Shown here: positions 31,476 through 40,653 of the stretch, one piece after another
How the letters are laid out: every line of letters starts with the position of its first letter
Numbering within the stretch: the first letter of the stretch is position 1
Assembly (NCBI GenBank): GCA_965199685.1
Contig: OZ241323.1
Coordinates: 2,232,001 to 2,296,000, forward strand
Direction: 5' to 3'
Length of the DNA stretch: 64,000 nucleotides
Origin: SP5GCR1 sp965199685
GTDB lineage: Bacteria; Pseudomonadota; Gammaproteobacteria; Poriferisulfidales; Oxydemutatoraceae
Notes under the pieces: generated by a model
The model's database searches: none
What the model was told of the DNA's origin: nothing
What the model saw: only the letters and a program-made list of their open reading frames with translations
Program-made: the position numbers and the translations under genes

Positions 31476-34328
31476 TTGAACATTTTGATTTTGAGAATAT
31501 TGGCAAAAGTTCTATTGATATTCTTTTGGGTGGCAGGCATGCAGTCTGCCGTTGCTCAATCGGATAGTCACTATAACCTACAGTGGCACCTGTCCGGTCA
31601 GGAGATTGTCGGCTCAAGAATTACTAATACTCAGAGTATCAATGTAGCACCAGTCTGGGAGAAAACGCTTAAGGACGGACGCACGAAAATAAGAGGTCAA
31701 GGCACATACATTGCCATAGTAGACGGAGATCTGCCGATTGCACTCCATTCTGCTACGACCCAGACATTGGCTCACCCGGATTTAATAGCCAATATCTCAA
31801 CCCAACACAGCGTTGATTATTATCCTTCGGTGATTGACACTCGCGGGCATGCCACTGCCGTAGCAGGTATTGCTGCGGCGCGCGGTTATAACGACATAGG
31901 CGTTAGAGGTGTGGCACCTTGGGCAAAAATGTATGGCTTGAATGTGCTTGGAATACCCGCTGGGAATATGAGTATTTCGGCAAATACTAGAGATATGGCA
32001 ACCTTAAATGCAATGGTTCGTCATAGCACAATGACCACAGTTTCCAACAACAGCTGGGGAAGTGCGTTTCCCTTTAATCCGTCTGGTTCTCGTCTTGAGG
32101 CATGGGAAATGGCAATAGAAACCGGCATTAGGGATGGATTCCATGGTAAAGGTACAGTCTACGTTTGGGCTGCCGGAAACGACCGTTGTATTAGCAGAAA
32201 AGTAGCGTCTAACCACTATGAACAAGTCTGTAACATAGATACTTCCAATTATGACGGCAGAACCAAGCATTATGCAACCATTCCCGTATCTGCGGTGAGT
32301 TATCGTTTTGGGCAACATCTTGATTATTCGGAACTTGGTGCCAATTTGTGGGTCTGTGCCCCATCAAGGGATGACACTTTTAATCCGAGAACTGGGACAA
32401 ACTTTTTCAGACGAGGGATTACTACAACCTATAGAGGAATTTTTAGAGGAACCTACCATCATAACCTGATATTTTCTAGGTTCGGCGGAACCTCTGCAGC
32501 AGCTCCGATGGTCAGCGGTGTGGTGGCATTGATGCGACAAGTCAATCCAAGCCTTAGCTGGCGCGATGTGAAACTCATTCTGGCTAATTCGGCAAGTCAA
32601 AACAACCCCACAGACGACGACTGGGCGCAAGGTGCCGTAAAGTATGGTTTGTCCAGCAATGATGACAACGCGCAATATCATTTTAACCACAAATATGGAT
32701 TCGGTCTTGTTGATGCAGAAAAAGCGGTTGACATGGCGGGAGGGTGGATCAATCTTCCCCCGTCAGCACCGTACATGGAAGTAAGAAATAGCAATCTAGA
32801 CCTCAGGCTAAGTGCCGATAATCCAGTTATCAATAGCGAGATAGCCGTCCAATCCGATATCAATTTTATAGAATATGTGGAGATCCCTATCAGACTGACA
32901 CACCCTCTAATCCAAGATTTAAGCGTTAAATTGACCTCACCATCGGGTACTACTTCAAGCCTATTCATACCATCCACTCTTCCCATCAGTAGTACCAGTT
33001 CATACGCAATAAATACTACCAGGGGGTTTTGGCGTTTCGGTTCAAGCGTTCATTTAGGCGAAGATCCGTCAGGAGTTTGGAAATTGAGATTTGAAGACAC
33101 TAGGGCTACAACCGGCACCTTGATTGAGTGGGGAGTGAGAATACGCGGCTATCAAATAAAAATGGATGCTGCCTCTGTTGTCGGGTTGTCGGATAACAAT
33201 TTAGCTGGGAACCCATTGACTTTGTCTTTGGTTGGTGCGAGTTGGGAAAAAGATTTGCAGCCTAATGATTTTGGTTTGCAAAATGCACCGGCAGGGTTGC
33301 GCATTGCAAGTGTACGCCGCACTTCCGATACACAAGTCCAGCTCAATCTTGCGTTGGATAGCGGCTTTGCGAGGGACTACCTCTTTCAAGTTATCGCAAC
33401 GACCAGTACTGTCCCAAACATCAGAAACCCACTCGTTAGCAACGACATACCGATAGTATCCAATACGCGAATAATTGTACGAGAGGATACCACTGTTCCC
33501 GCCGGCACCAGCGGTTCGGATTACTCCTTTACACTGGATGATATCTTCACAAGTGTGCAGGCATTGACCTACACGGTCAGCGGTCTACCACCGGGTCTAG
33601 AAATAAACGGTTCTATCATCAGCGGCACGCCGATTAGCTCTGGAAATTATCGCCTTGAGATTGTTGTGACTAGAGCAGACGGCATTAGCCGAACGGAGTT
33701 TTTTGATTTCCAAATCCTTCCTACTTTGCAAGTACAGGTGAGAGTCTTACTAGAAGGTGCGCTTTTATCTTTTTGCGACCGCACGCCCCAAGTGAGAGAT
33801 AAAATTGTCTCCTCTCTTCCCGGAATTAGTAGCTGTGAGGAAGTCTCTCAGCAGCATCTTGGATTAATTGATAGCATATCCCTTCGCAGTAGCGGAATTG
33901 GTTCTTTATTAGCGGCTGATTTCAGAGGCTTAACTGGTCTGGAGACATTGGACTTGGGCTCCAATGATTTGACTACTTTGCCGGCGGGCATCTTTAGTGA
34001 TTTAACAAAATTGAGAATATTGGACTTGAGCTCCAACGACTTGACTGCTTTGCCAGCAGATGTATTCAACAGCTTAGGTGCTTTACAAACACTGAATTTG
34101 AGCGCAAACAACTTAACCATCTTACCAATAGGTGTCTTCGCAAACCTGATAAATCTAATGGAATTAAATTTAAGCTCAAACCGCAATTTGACCAGCCTAC
34201 CAATAGATGATTTTAGGAATCTAACGAGGTTAAGTAGACTACGCTTGGGTGACACTAACCTTGATTGTATTAATGTAGACAGTCAGTTGCACTTCTTAAC
34301 TTCTCTCGCATTATTTATTTGCACTTAG
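31476..34328 (+). CDS. Secreted kexin-like subtilase with P-domain and leucine-rich repeats (2)
   Basis: 950-residue tandem paralogue with the same domain order. It also starts at TTG, in the same sequence context (AGTTGAACATTTTGATTTT). Triad regions are AIVDGDLPI (Asp), RGHATAVAGIAAA (His) and GGTSAAAPMVSG (Ser); the P-domain ends WGVRIRGYQ; the Ig-like domain contains TYTVSGLPPGLEI, almost identical to the first copy; about five leucine-rich repeats close the protein. Divergence is greatest in the protease loops and the repeats, and lowest in parts of the middle domains. This would fit distinct targets. Confidence 0.85.
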   Translation: MNILILRILAKVLLIFFWVAGMQSAVAQSDSHYNLQWHLSGQEIVGSRITNTQSINVAPVWEKTLKDGRTKIRGQGTYIAIVDGDLPIALHSATTQTLAHPDLIANISTQHSVDYYPSVIDTRGHATAVAGIAAARGYNDIGVRGVAPWAKMYGLNVLGIPAGNMSISANTRDMATLNAMVRHSTMTTVSNNSWGSAFPFNPSGSRLEAWEMAIETGIRDGFHGKGTVYVWAAGNDRCISRKVASNHYEQVCNIDTSNYDGRTKHYATIPVSAVSYRFGQHLDYSELGANLWVCAPSRDDTFNPRTGTNFFRRGITTTYRGIFRGTYHHNLIFSRFGGTSAAAPMVSGVVALMRQVNPSLSWRDVKLILANSASQNNPTDDDWAQGAVKYGLSSNDDNAQYHFNHKYGFGLVDAEKAVDMAGGWINLPPSAPYMEVRNSNLDLRLSADNPVINSEIAVQSDINFIEYVEIPIRLTHPLIQDLSVKLTSPSGTTSSLFIPSTLPISSTSSYAINTTRGFWRFGSSVHLGEDPSGVWKLRFEDTRATTGTLIEWGVRIRGYQIKMDAASVVGLSDNNLAGNPLTLSLVGASWEKDLQPNDFGLQNAPAGLRIASVRRTSDTQVQLNLALDSGFARDYLFQVIATTSTVPNIRNPLVSNDIPIVSNTRIIVREDTTVPAGTSGSDYSFTLDDIFTSVQALTYTVSGLPPGLEINGSIISGTPISSGNYRLEIVVTRADGISRTEFFDFQILPTLQVQVRVLLEGALLSFCDRTPQVRDKIVSSLPGISSCEEVSQQHLGLIDSISLRSSGIGSLLAADFRGLTGLETLDLGSNDLTTLPAGIFSDLTKLRILDLSSNDLTALPADVFNSLGALQTLNLSANNLTILPIGVFANLINLMELNLSSNRNLTSLPIDDFRNLTRLSRLRLGDTNLDCINVDSQLHFLTSLALFICT

Positions 34329-34361
34329 ACTTTCTCTTTGGTGAGGTGTTTATCAGTGTGC

Positions 34362-35069
34362 CTAATGATGGTCAAAAATTGTGCGAATCTGGGCTTGCAT
34401 TTGTGCTGCCACATCTGCCGGTGATACAGCTTCGCGTATCGGTCTGCCGACCACAATATAGTCTGTGCCGTTCTCAAATGCTTGTGCTAGATCAACCGTG
34501 CGTTTTTGGTCGTCCACATTGGCAACCGGGCGTATACCGGGGGTGATGATTAAGTGCTTGGAGCCAAGTGTTTCTCTTAACGCATCAGCCTCTAACCCGG
34601 ATGCGACAACGCCGTCGCAACCTACGGCAATTGCGCGTCTTGCACGCGACAACACCAATTCCCGCACACTGCACTTGAAGCCGAGCGCATCTATGTCGTT
34701 TTGGTCTAAGCTGGTCAGTGCCGTCACTGCGAGTATCTTCAAATCACCTTTCTCGGCGTTTGCTGCTTTTAGCATGTCGTCGTTGCCATGAACGGTTACA
34801 AAACTCTCACCGAAACGGCACAAACCTTTAACCGTGGCGGCAACCGTGCGCGGCACATCAAATAATTTTAGATCTAAAAATATCTTTTTACCTTGTTCCC
34901 GCAATTCCTCCGCCAATGCAAAATACTCTCCGCAAGCGAGTAGTTCTAGACCCAGTTTGTAGAAACTCACCGCATCGCCTAAAGTTGCAACGAGTGCTCT
35001 TGCGTGATCCGCAGTTGTCACATCAAGGGCAAAAATGAGGCGGTCAGCGGTAGGAATTTCGTTATTCAA
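34362..35069 (-). CDS. pyrF: Orotidine 5'-phosphate decarboxylase
   Basis: 235-residue TIM-barrel enzyme for the last step of UMP synthesis. LIFALDVTTADHA opens the barrel, the catalytic D-K-x-x-D is in IFLDLKLFDVPRTV, and the C-terminal phosphate site is ITPGIRP with YIVVGRPI. It follows pyrR by five bases. Confidence 0.95.
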   Translation of the reverse strand: MNNEIPTADRLIFALDVTTADHARALVATLGDAVSFYKLGLELLACGEYFALAEELREQGKKIFLDLKLFDVPRTVAATVKGLCRFGESFVTVHGNDDMLKAANAEKGDLKILAVTALTSLDQNDIDALGFKCSVRELVLSRARRAIAVGCDGVVASGLEADALRETLGSKHLIITPGIRPVANVDDQKRTVDLAQAFENGTDYIVVGRPIREAVSPADVAAQMQAQIRTIFDHH

Positions 35070-35074
35070 CTGCT

Positions 35075-35575
35075 TTAGGTTTTGCTATCAATAACTTCTA
35101 TGTGCAGCGGGGCGGGACCTCTGAGTTTGATGTGTTGTCCCTCACTCAAATCTACTGAGGTGCCGACGATGTCGGCATAAATCGGCATTTCCCTTCCGCC
35201 TCTATCTATCATGATTACCAAGCTCACGGTTGCGGCGCGTCCGTAATCGGCGATTTCGTTCAGCGCGGCACAGATCGTGCGCCCGCTGTGTATCACGTCA
35301 TCAACCAAAATAATATGTCGGTCATCAAGGTTCGCATTGATTGCCGAAGGCTTAACTTGTGGGAAAGAGCTTATCCGACTAAAGTCGTCTCTATAAAAAT
35401 TAATATCCAGCAGTCCCATAGGTTCCTTGATTTTCAGTTGCTCGTGGAGACGTTCGGCAACCCAAACCCCGCCGCTGCGTATTCCCAAAATAATTGGGTC
35501 GTCTAATTGTCGGTGTGCTATCAAATGCCCTAATTGTTCCGACATTTCTGCTATTAATTTTTCCGGTTCTTTCAT
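35075..35575 (-). CDS. pyrR: PyrR-type bifunctional pyrimidine regulator/uracil phosphoribosyltransferase
   Basis: 166-residue phosphoribosyltransferase with the PRPP loop VDDVIHSGRTICAAL. LGIRSGGVWVAERL and LLDINFYRDDFSRI match PyrR of proteobacteria, where pyrR often lies beside pyrB-pyrC; here the neighbour is pyrF. Whether it still regulates by RNA binding is not visible. Confidence 0.88.
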   Translation of the reverse strand: MKEPEKLIAEMSEQLGHLIAHRQLDDPIILGIRSGGVWVAERLHEQLKIKEPMGLLDINFYRDDFSRISSFPQVKPSAINANLDDRHIILVDDVIHSGRTICAALNEIADYGRAATVSLVIMIDRGGREMPIYADIVGTSVDLSEGQHIKLRGPAPLHIEVIDSKT

Positions 35576-35583
35576 TCTGTCAT

Positions 35584-36051
35584 TTAACGGGTTGTCGTTT
35601 GCTGCGCCTCAAACCAGCTTTCCAATATCAAGGCAGCAGCAACTTTATCAATATCCGAGCGTGCTATTCTACCAATTTCTCCTGCCGATCTTTGTTTTTT
35701 TAGTCTATGGTATGCCTCTATTGAACTCAAGTACTCATTGCCTTTTTCTACCGGCAGGTTAAAGTGCCGATGTAATCGGCTTATAAACTGGTCTAGCTGC
35801 TTCAGCAGTTTGGGTGGCGAATCGGGGTCGGGATAACCGACTACGAAGCGACACGGTTGCCAAATCTGACAAATCTTTTCTATCGCTTGCCAATCGGCTT
35901 GACCAGCCTTACACGCAATGGTCTGCAAGGGTTGTGCGGTTGCCGTTTTGATATTGCCCACTGCACTACCGATATATTTCAGCCCATAGTCAAAGGCAAT
36001 CACGTGTTCCGACGACAACGCCACATCGCGTTTTGTATGTTTATCGTCCAT
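35584..36051 (-). CDS. ruvX: Putative Holliday junction resolvase RuvX (YqgF)
   Basis: 155-residue RNase H-fold protein. VIAFDYGLKYIGSAVGN carries the first catalytic aspartate, VGYPDPD the middle motif (glycine-rich in relatives) and KVAAALILESWF the C-terminal part. It also functions in 16S rRNA 5' processing in E. coli. The start overlaps the stop of gshB, an arrangement common in gammaproteobacteria (gshB-yqgE-ruvX, here without yqgE). Confidence 0.88.
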   Translation of the reverse strand: MDDKHTKRDVALSSEHVIAFDYGLKYIGSAVGNIKTATAQPLQTIACKAGQADWQAIEKICQIWQPCRFVVGYPDPDSPPKLLKQLDQFISRLHRHFNLPVEKGNEYLSSIEAYHRLKKQRSAGEIGRIARSDIDKVAAALILESWFEAQQTTTR

Positions 36052-37025
36052 TAAACTTGAGACATCAGACGTTTCTCAATCGCATTGATTACATCGCTGC
36101 CGATGTCCAACGCATACGCTTGGTTGATTTCCCTAACACAGGTGGGGCTTGTGATGTTGATCTCAGTTAAATAACCGGCAACCAAATCAATACCTACAAA
36201 CAGTAAGTCCAGTTCTTGTAGACGCGGGGCAATGCGCTCACAAACTCTATAGTCGTGGTCGTTCAATGCCACAGCCACGCCTTTGCCTCCGGCAGCCAAA
36301 TTAGCTCTGAACTCGCCTTGCTGCGGAACACGGTTGAGCCCGTACGGCACCGGCGTGCCGTCTATCAATAGTACACGCTTATCACCGTCGCTATAATTCG
36401 GGATTAGTTCTTGGATTAGGAGAGTCTTTTGTCCGTCGTAAAGCATCGTTTTGAGTAGCTCGGAAACATCGTCGTCGCTACGATTGATCCTGCATACCGA
36501 AGCCCCGCCCATTTCGTTCAGCGGTTTGACTACCGCTTGAGGGTGCAACTCTAAAAAGTTTAGTAAATCATCCAATGAATTGCCAACTAGGGTCGGCGGC
36601 CCTAAGTCGGCGAATTCCTGAGCGAGTATTTTCTCGTTGACAGATAACAAGCTGCGCGGCGGGTTATACACCAATGTGCCGGCGCGTTCGGCAAACGTCA
36701 ATATATGGCAGGTATATAGAAACTCAGTGTCTACTGGTGGGTCGGCGCGCATCAATATCACGTCTAGTTCGGATAAATTGATGTCTTTGGATGCGGATAC
36801 TTCAAACCAGTGCTTCGGGTCTAAGAAAACCTTTAGATTGCGTGCATGTCCCCTTGCCTGCCCCTGATATAAATGCAGGTCTTTGGGTTCAAAGTAATAA
36901 AGTTGCCAACCTTTTCGCTGGGCAGCCTCTAGCAAACATAGCGTGGTGTCTTTAAGCGGATTTATCTCGGCAATCGGATCCATTACAACCCCCAGAGAAA
37001 CCGACCAATCGTTTGAGTGATTCAT
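36051..37025 (-). CDS. gshB: Glutathione synthetase
   Basis: 324-residue ATP-grasp enzyme. VSLGVVMDPIAEINPLKDTTLCLLEAAQRKGW is the canonical N-terminal domain, VVKPLNEMGGASVCRI and IQELIPNYSDGDKRVLLIDGTPVPYGLNRVP are in the ATP-grasp core, and ITSPTCVREI is the glutathione-site signature. First gene of the gshB-ruvX-pyrR-pyrF run. Confidence 0.95.
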   Translation of the reverse strand: MNHSNDWSVSLGVVMDPIAEINPLKDTTLCLLEAAQRKGWQLYYFEPKDLHLYQGQARGHARNLKVFLDPKHWFEVSASKDINLSELDVILMRADPPVDTEFLYTCHILTFAERAGTLVYNPPRSLLSVNEKILAQEFADLGPPTLVGNSLDDLLNFLELHPQAVVKPLNEMGGASVCRINRSDDDVSELLKTMLYDGQKTLLIQELIPNYSDGDKRVLLIDGTPVPYGLNRVPQQGEFRANLAAGGKGVAVALNDHDYRVCERIAPRLQELDLLFVGIDLVAGYLTEINITSPTCVREINQAYALDIGSDVINAIEKRLMSQV

Positions 37026-37333
37026 AAGGAAAATATCGTTTCTGAAAGGTATGTCATAGACCGTAGGGGAGGGCTACATGCCCTCCCTAAAATATTGCAC
37101 TTGCACAATCTCAACCGCCATGCGCCTCCAATTAAGGTTTTCATGAATTAAATGGTAAACAATATTGTATGCTAACACGACATTTTACGGCAGACATATA
37201 TAATTGCCGATTGACCTACTGGCTCAATCGGCGGCCTTGTATTGCCGATTGATTTTGATATATGTAATGATACTTTTTCGACTAACACTGGGGAAAACTG
37301 CTACACTAAGTATGTAAAAATGCAGAGGGCAAA
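37026..37333. repeat. Repeats upstream of gshB and the methyltransferase
   Basis: Contains a GTAGGGGAGGGC/GCCCTCCCT hairpin (37064-37088) and a CAGTAG-loop hairpin GCCGATTGA/TCAATCGGC (37206-37214 with 37224-37232). Bases 37262-37330 recur in altered form at 40201-40260, see the methyltransferase remnant there. Confidence 0.65.
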
Positions 37334-37969
37334 ATGTATCGAGTTGATAGAAACAATTTTTATCGGCAACCGAAAAAGGCAACAATCTACACACCTGCCG
37401 GTGTTAGCCAATTCATTTATGATATTGTCTCGGACAAAATAGATGCAACCAAACCGATATTAGACCCATGTGTGGGTAGTGGTTCACTGCTCAAACCTTT
37501 CCAACAAAACAGGTTCAAGGTAATCGGTATTGATATTGAATATCAGGGTTTCCCGAAAACAAAAGTAAGAAACTATTTGGATATTAAAAAAGGTGAGATT
37601 AAAACACCCGGTTTGGTGATAGTGAATCCACCTTTTAACATTGGCAAAAAGACCAAAGAATATATAACGGCGCACTATGGTGGAAGACCACTACTTCCCG
37701 AAGTATGGCTACAAAAAACCATAGAGTTGTTCGGGAAAAATGTGCCGCTTGTGTTATTCACACCCTACGGGTTGCGGCTTAACCAAATGGTGACAAGTCG
37801 CCGTTGGCAAAAATTTATAGACGGTGAATACCCAGAAATTAAATCTATTATCAGCCTGCCAAAAGATATATTTGAGAGCATCCTATTTCATAGTGAAATC
37901 CTAATATTCAACATTGAAGGACTCAAAGGACACTATTTTTACCATGATGGCAAGTCCCTGAAACATTAA
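37334..37969 (+). CDS. DNA methyltransferase, probably adenine-N6
   Basis: 211-residue SAM-dependent methyltransferase. The cofactor motif LDPCVGSGSLLKPF is near residue 48 and the catalytic motif VIVNPPFN near residue 95, an arrangement and NPPF motif typical of adenine-N6 enzymes. The protein lacks an obvious target-recognition domain beyond residue 170 and is shorter than most restriction partners. It may be an orphan or phage-type methylase. It has no adjacent same-strand partner; a restriction enzyme follows on the opposite strand. Part of this gene is duplicated, with an internal deletion, at 40201-40300. Confidence 0.72.
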   Translation: MYRVDRNNFYRQPKKATIYTPAGVSQFIYDIVSDKIDATKPILDPCVGSGSLLKPFQQNRFKVIGIDIEYQGFPKTKVRNYLDIKKGEIKTPGLVIVNPPFNIGKKTKEYITAHYGGRPLLPEVWLQKTIELFGKNVPLVLFTPYGLRLNQMVTSRRWQKFIDGEYPEIKSIISLPKDIFESILFHSEILIFNIEGLKGHYFYHDGKSLKH

Positions 37970-37984
37970 AGCCCTGCACAACGT

Positions 37985-38017
37985 CACGCCACTTGTGCTA
38001 CTGCAACAAGTGGCGGG
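37985..38017. repeat. CAGTAG-loop hairpin after the methyltransferase
   Basis: A perfect 10-bp stem CGCCACTTGT/ACAAGTGGCG (37987-37996, 38006-38015) with loop GCTACTGCA, the family loop in reverse orientation. The rest of the gap to 38174 shows no gene. Confidence 0.75.
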
Positions 38018-38174
38018 TTTACTCGGCGACAATCTGCAGATATTGCATTTTGTGGAATTATATAAGAAACTTGACAAAAGCGGGCAGCCACGAAGGGGCG
38101 CAAATACATGACTTATCTTGCCTAGTCTAGATTAAGATTTGCTGGTCATGTTCAACCCTACATATCAAATATGA

Positions 38175-39017
38175 CTAGTTGTTCCAAGGCCATATCTTGT
38201 TCTGCTCTCCCTTGTTTAATATTCGCTGCTTGAATTCCTCAATAGAGATAGGGTCTTCGCTTTCACTAGTTAATGATTTGATGATGCCATCCATATTGGC
38301 ACTATACTTTTGACTTAATGCTGAAAGCGTCCAGTGATTATCTTTGTAATCCATGCTGAATGGCATGAAGTGAACCGAATCACTTTCATGATAATTTCTC
38401 ACGCCTTGACCTTGGTTTTTGATGTAGTCTAGTCCTGAATCTTGTAACACCACAACGATTTTCTTGTTCCACTGCTCAATCAGCGTACCTTTCTTCAGTA
38501 GTTGCTGAGTGAGTGTTTTAGTGAACTCGTTAGCCCAGTTGAACCCATATTCCGTCTGGGGTGCGCCTTTCATCGTGTGTTTGGTACGGAAATGATATAT
38601 CCCTGCCCATGGTGTTCCCGTTGTCCCATTGGCTTGAATTTCTACACATAAAAAATCTTCTAAGTCGTTGTTTTCATTAGGTAAGGCTGCCACGTAATCT
38701 ATGTTCCCGCGGTCTCCAAGACTGACTTCAGGAACCCATATTGCTTTCCTGCCTCCAAAATATTGCTCTTCTATCGTTCTGAAAACTATGGTCACCTTGA
38801 AACGTTCTGGGCAGACTATTACTGGCTTTTCACTGTGTCCTAGAACACAGCTTCCGATCTTAACTTCAGGTTCGCTTTTGCGGAACTTAGTACACTCCGA
38901 TTGCAGAAATGGACAGTGTTGTCTACTAATATCTGATATGTCTTTCGCACTCAGCTCTTCACCAGTACTGAGTCCAAATACTTCGTAAGGTATATTCCCG
39001 GTTGGTTTAGGCATCAC
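38175..39017 (-). CDS. NotI-like type II restriction endonuclease
   Basis: 280-residue protein resembling the NotI restriction family. A cysteine cluster (HCPFLQSECTK near residue 36, GSCVLGH near 57 and VIVCPERF near 69) matches the iron-binding Cys4 fold described for NotI. The nuclease core has an aspartate in GNIDYVAAL and the unusual ExQ in CVEIQANG, as in NotI, rather than ExK. It overlaps the upstream methyltransferase by 11 bases, a typical restriction-modification pair. If the family call is right, the target would be a rare G+C-rich site, but the specificity cannot be read from this sequence. Confidence 0.7.
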   Translation of the reverse strand: MMPKPTGNIPYEVFGLSTGEELSAKDISDISRQHCPFLQSECTKFRKSEPEVKIGSCVLGHSEKPVIVCPERFKVTIVFRTIEEQYFGGRKAIWVPEVSLGDRGNIDYVAALPNENNDLEDFLCVEIQANGTTGTPWAGIYHFRTKHTMKGAPQTEYGFNWANEFTKTLTQQLLKKGTLIEQWNKKIVVVLQDSGLDYIKNQGQGVRNYHESDSVHFMPFSMDYKDNHWTLSALSQKYSANMDGIIKSLTSESEDPISIEEFKQRILNKGEQNKIWPWNN

Positions 39018-40179
39018 TTACGCGCCTGTAGGCGAGATTATTGTATTCCGAAGAGATGTCAATTCCAATTCCCCGAAAACCGTTTTTTACGGCAGCTACA
39101 ACTGTTGTACCAGTACCAGAAAAAGGGTCAAGTACTACGCCATGTTTTGGGGTCGTGAAGAGCATTGGTATTTTTATAAGTTCCTCTGGAAAAACTGCAC
39201 AGTGCTTATCTTTTCGCCACTTATCTTCTGGCACTATATTCCACACATTAGATGGCAGAAATCCTTTAGCAGACATTTTCATTATGAAAAAGCCACGTTC
39301 TTGAAGCTCATTTGCCCTCCCACTCATGTTAGCCTTATCGCTATGGTAAGTTCGTTGCTTTCCTCTAATGGTCATTCGAAAGTCAGTGATTTTACCTTCT
39401 CTAATCTCTTGCACCGCTTCATCAAGAGCTTTTTTTGCATTCTTCTTTTCATTTTCATTCAACGTTTTCGTGGCCTTGATAAACTCATAGTATTTCTTAC
39501 CTGAAACTCCAGTAGCAGAAATCGCTTCGCTATTTCTACTTATAGCTGGTTTTGGAGAAATTCTAACGGCATCGGCATCAAAAAAATATTTGCGGTTTTT
39601 CACAAAATGAAAAATGTGTTCATGGAGATCTCGAAACCTGTCTTTAACGGATTGTGTTCCCTTCATCTTATGCCATATCACGTCCTGCCGGAGTATCCAA
39701 CCCTCATCTTTGAGCGCAAGAGCTACACGCCAAGGCACACCAATGAGTTCCTTATTCTGAAATTTGTCCCCAATATTCAGCCACAACGACCCTTCAGGTT
39801 TGATTACTCTACGAACTTCAGCAAACACAGAAATAAGATTAGCCACATAATCATCTAGATTTTTCTCTAAGCCAATAGCTACTTTGTTGTACTTCGAGTC
39901 GAAATCGTACTCACGCTGATTGAAGTAGGGAGGTGAGGTGATTACGCAGTTCACACAATCATCGGGTAGGTCTCGGAGTATGGCTAAAGAATCACCAGTG
40001 ATAAACGCATGATTACTACGTCCTACGAGTACATCATTTAGCGTGTAGTCAAATAGGCTTAATGTCTTTGCGGCTTTTTTCATGTCTAATCTCTGGTAGA
40101 TTGTCGGCTTCTGTGTCAGAGATTGTAACATATATGTATATTCTTCGTTAAGGGTTTGTATGTTGATTGTAAGCCCCAA
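39007..40179 (-). CDS. Beta-class DNA methyltransferase (cytosine-N4 or adenine-N6)
   Basis: 390-residue methyltransferase with catalytic motif ITSPPYFNQREYD near residue 79 and the SAM motif VLDPFSGTGTTVVAA near the C terminus, so beta-class order. The TSPPY motif favours cytosine-N4 methylation. The central region (about 180-310) would hold the target-recognition domain. It is followed by the NotI-like nuclease with an 11-base overlap and would protect the same site. The first ATG is given; ATGs a few residues later are possible. Confidence 0.85.
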   Translation of the reverse strand: MGLTINIQTLNEEYTYMLQSLTQKPTIYQRLDMKKAAKTLSLFDYTLNDVLVGRSNHAFITGDSLAILRDLPDDCVNCVITSPPYFNQREYDFDSKYNKVAIGLEKNLDDYVANLISVFAEVRRVIKPEGSLWLNIGDKFQNKELIGVPWRVALALKDEGWILRQDVIWHKMKGTQSVKDRFRDLHEHIFHFVKNRKYFFDADAVRISPKPAISRNSEAISATGVSGKKYYEFIKATKTLNENEKKNAKKALDEAVQEIREGKITDFRMTIRGKQRTYHSDKANMSGRANELQERGFFIMKMSAKGFLPSNVWNIVPEDKWRKDKHCAVFPEELIKIPMLFTTPKHGVVLDPFSGTGTTVVAAVKNGFRGIGIDISSEYNNLAYRRVSDA

Positions 40180-40200
40180 GTAGTATTGTCACCTTTGATA

Positions 40201-40300
40201 GACAATGAAATATTTTCAACTAATATCGTGAAACTGCTGCACTAAGCATGCAAAAGAGCAGACAGTGAATACCCAAAAATTAAATCCATTATCAGCACTG
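40201..40300 (+). pseudogene. Deleted copy of the 37334 methyltransferase locus
   Basis: Bases 40201-40262 resemble the leader of the methyltransferase at 37262-37330 (shared CTGC-ACACTAAG/CACTAAGC, TATG/CATG and GCAGA words). Directly after, 40263-40298 matches an internal part of that gene (GTGAATACCCA-AAATTAAATC-ATTATCAGC, 37825-37858). About 500 bases in between are missing, so this is an internally deleted relic. It implies that the methyltransferase region was duplicated inside the island and then eroded. Confidence 0.65.
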
Positions 40301-40447
40301 CTCATATGCGTCAAAGATGACTTTCATCATATCTAGAAATTGACTAAGTTGTGAGGAATCTCCTAAATGTGAGGTTTTGGAAATCATCGAGGCTGACAAA
40401 ACGTGTGGTAAAATTGTCGCAAACTAAAGCCAAGTAGGATTAGTGAA

Positions 40448-40615
40448 ATGGTATGCAAAGCATCTGGTAAATACTACCGCAAAGGAATGTCCCTTATTGA
40501 GATTATGAATATGTTTCCAGATGACGAAAATGCCAAGAAATGGGTAGAATCACCTGTTGGGCGAAAGGGAAATTCTGTCCGAACTGTGGTTCGACAACCC
40601 GAAAGACACCATCAA
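40448..40615 (+). pseudogene. N-terminal remnant of an IS1595-family transposase
   Basis: The first frame gives SGKYYRKGMSLIEIMNMFPDDENAKKWVES, the conserved N terminus of IS1595 transposases. Near 40555 the homology shifts frame to WAKGKFCPNCGSTTRK, the start of its zinc ribbon, and then stops. The rest of the transposase, including the catalytic domain, is absent. The gene is frameshifted and truncated; terminal repeats were not identified. Confidence 0.65.
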
Positions 40616-40653
40616 ACAGATGGCGAACATCATCCACGAGGAATTGATAGGTA

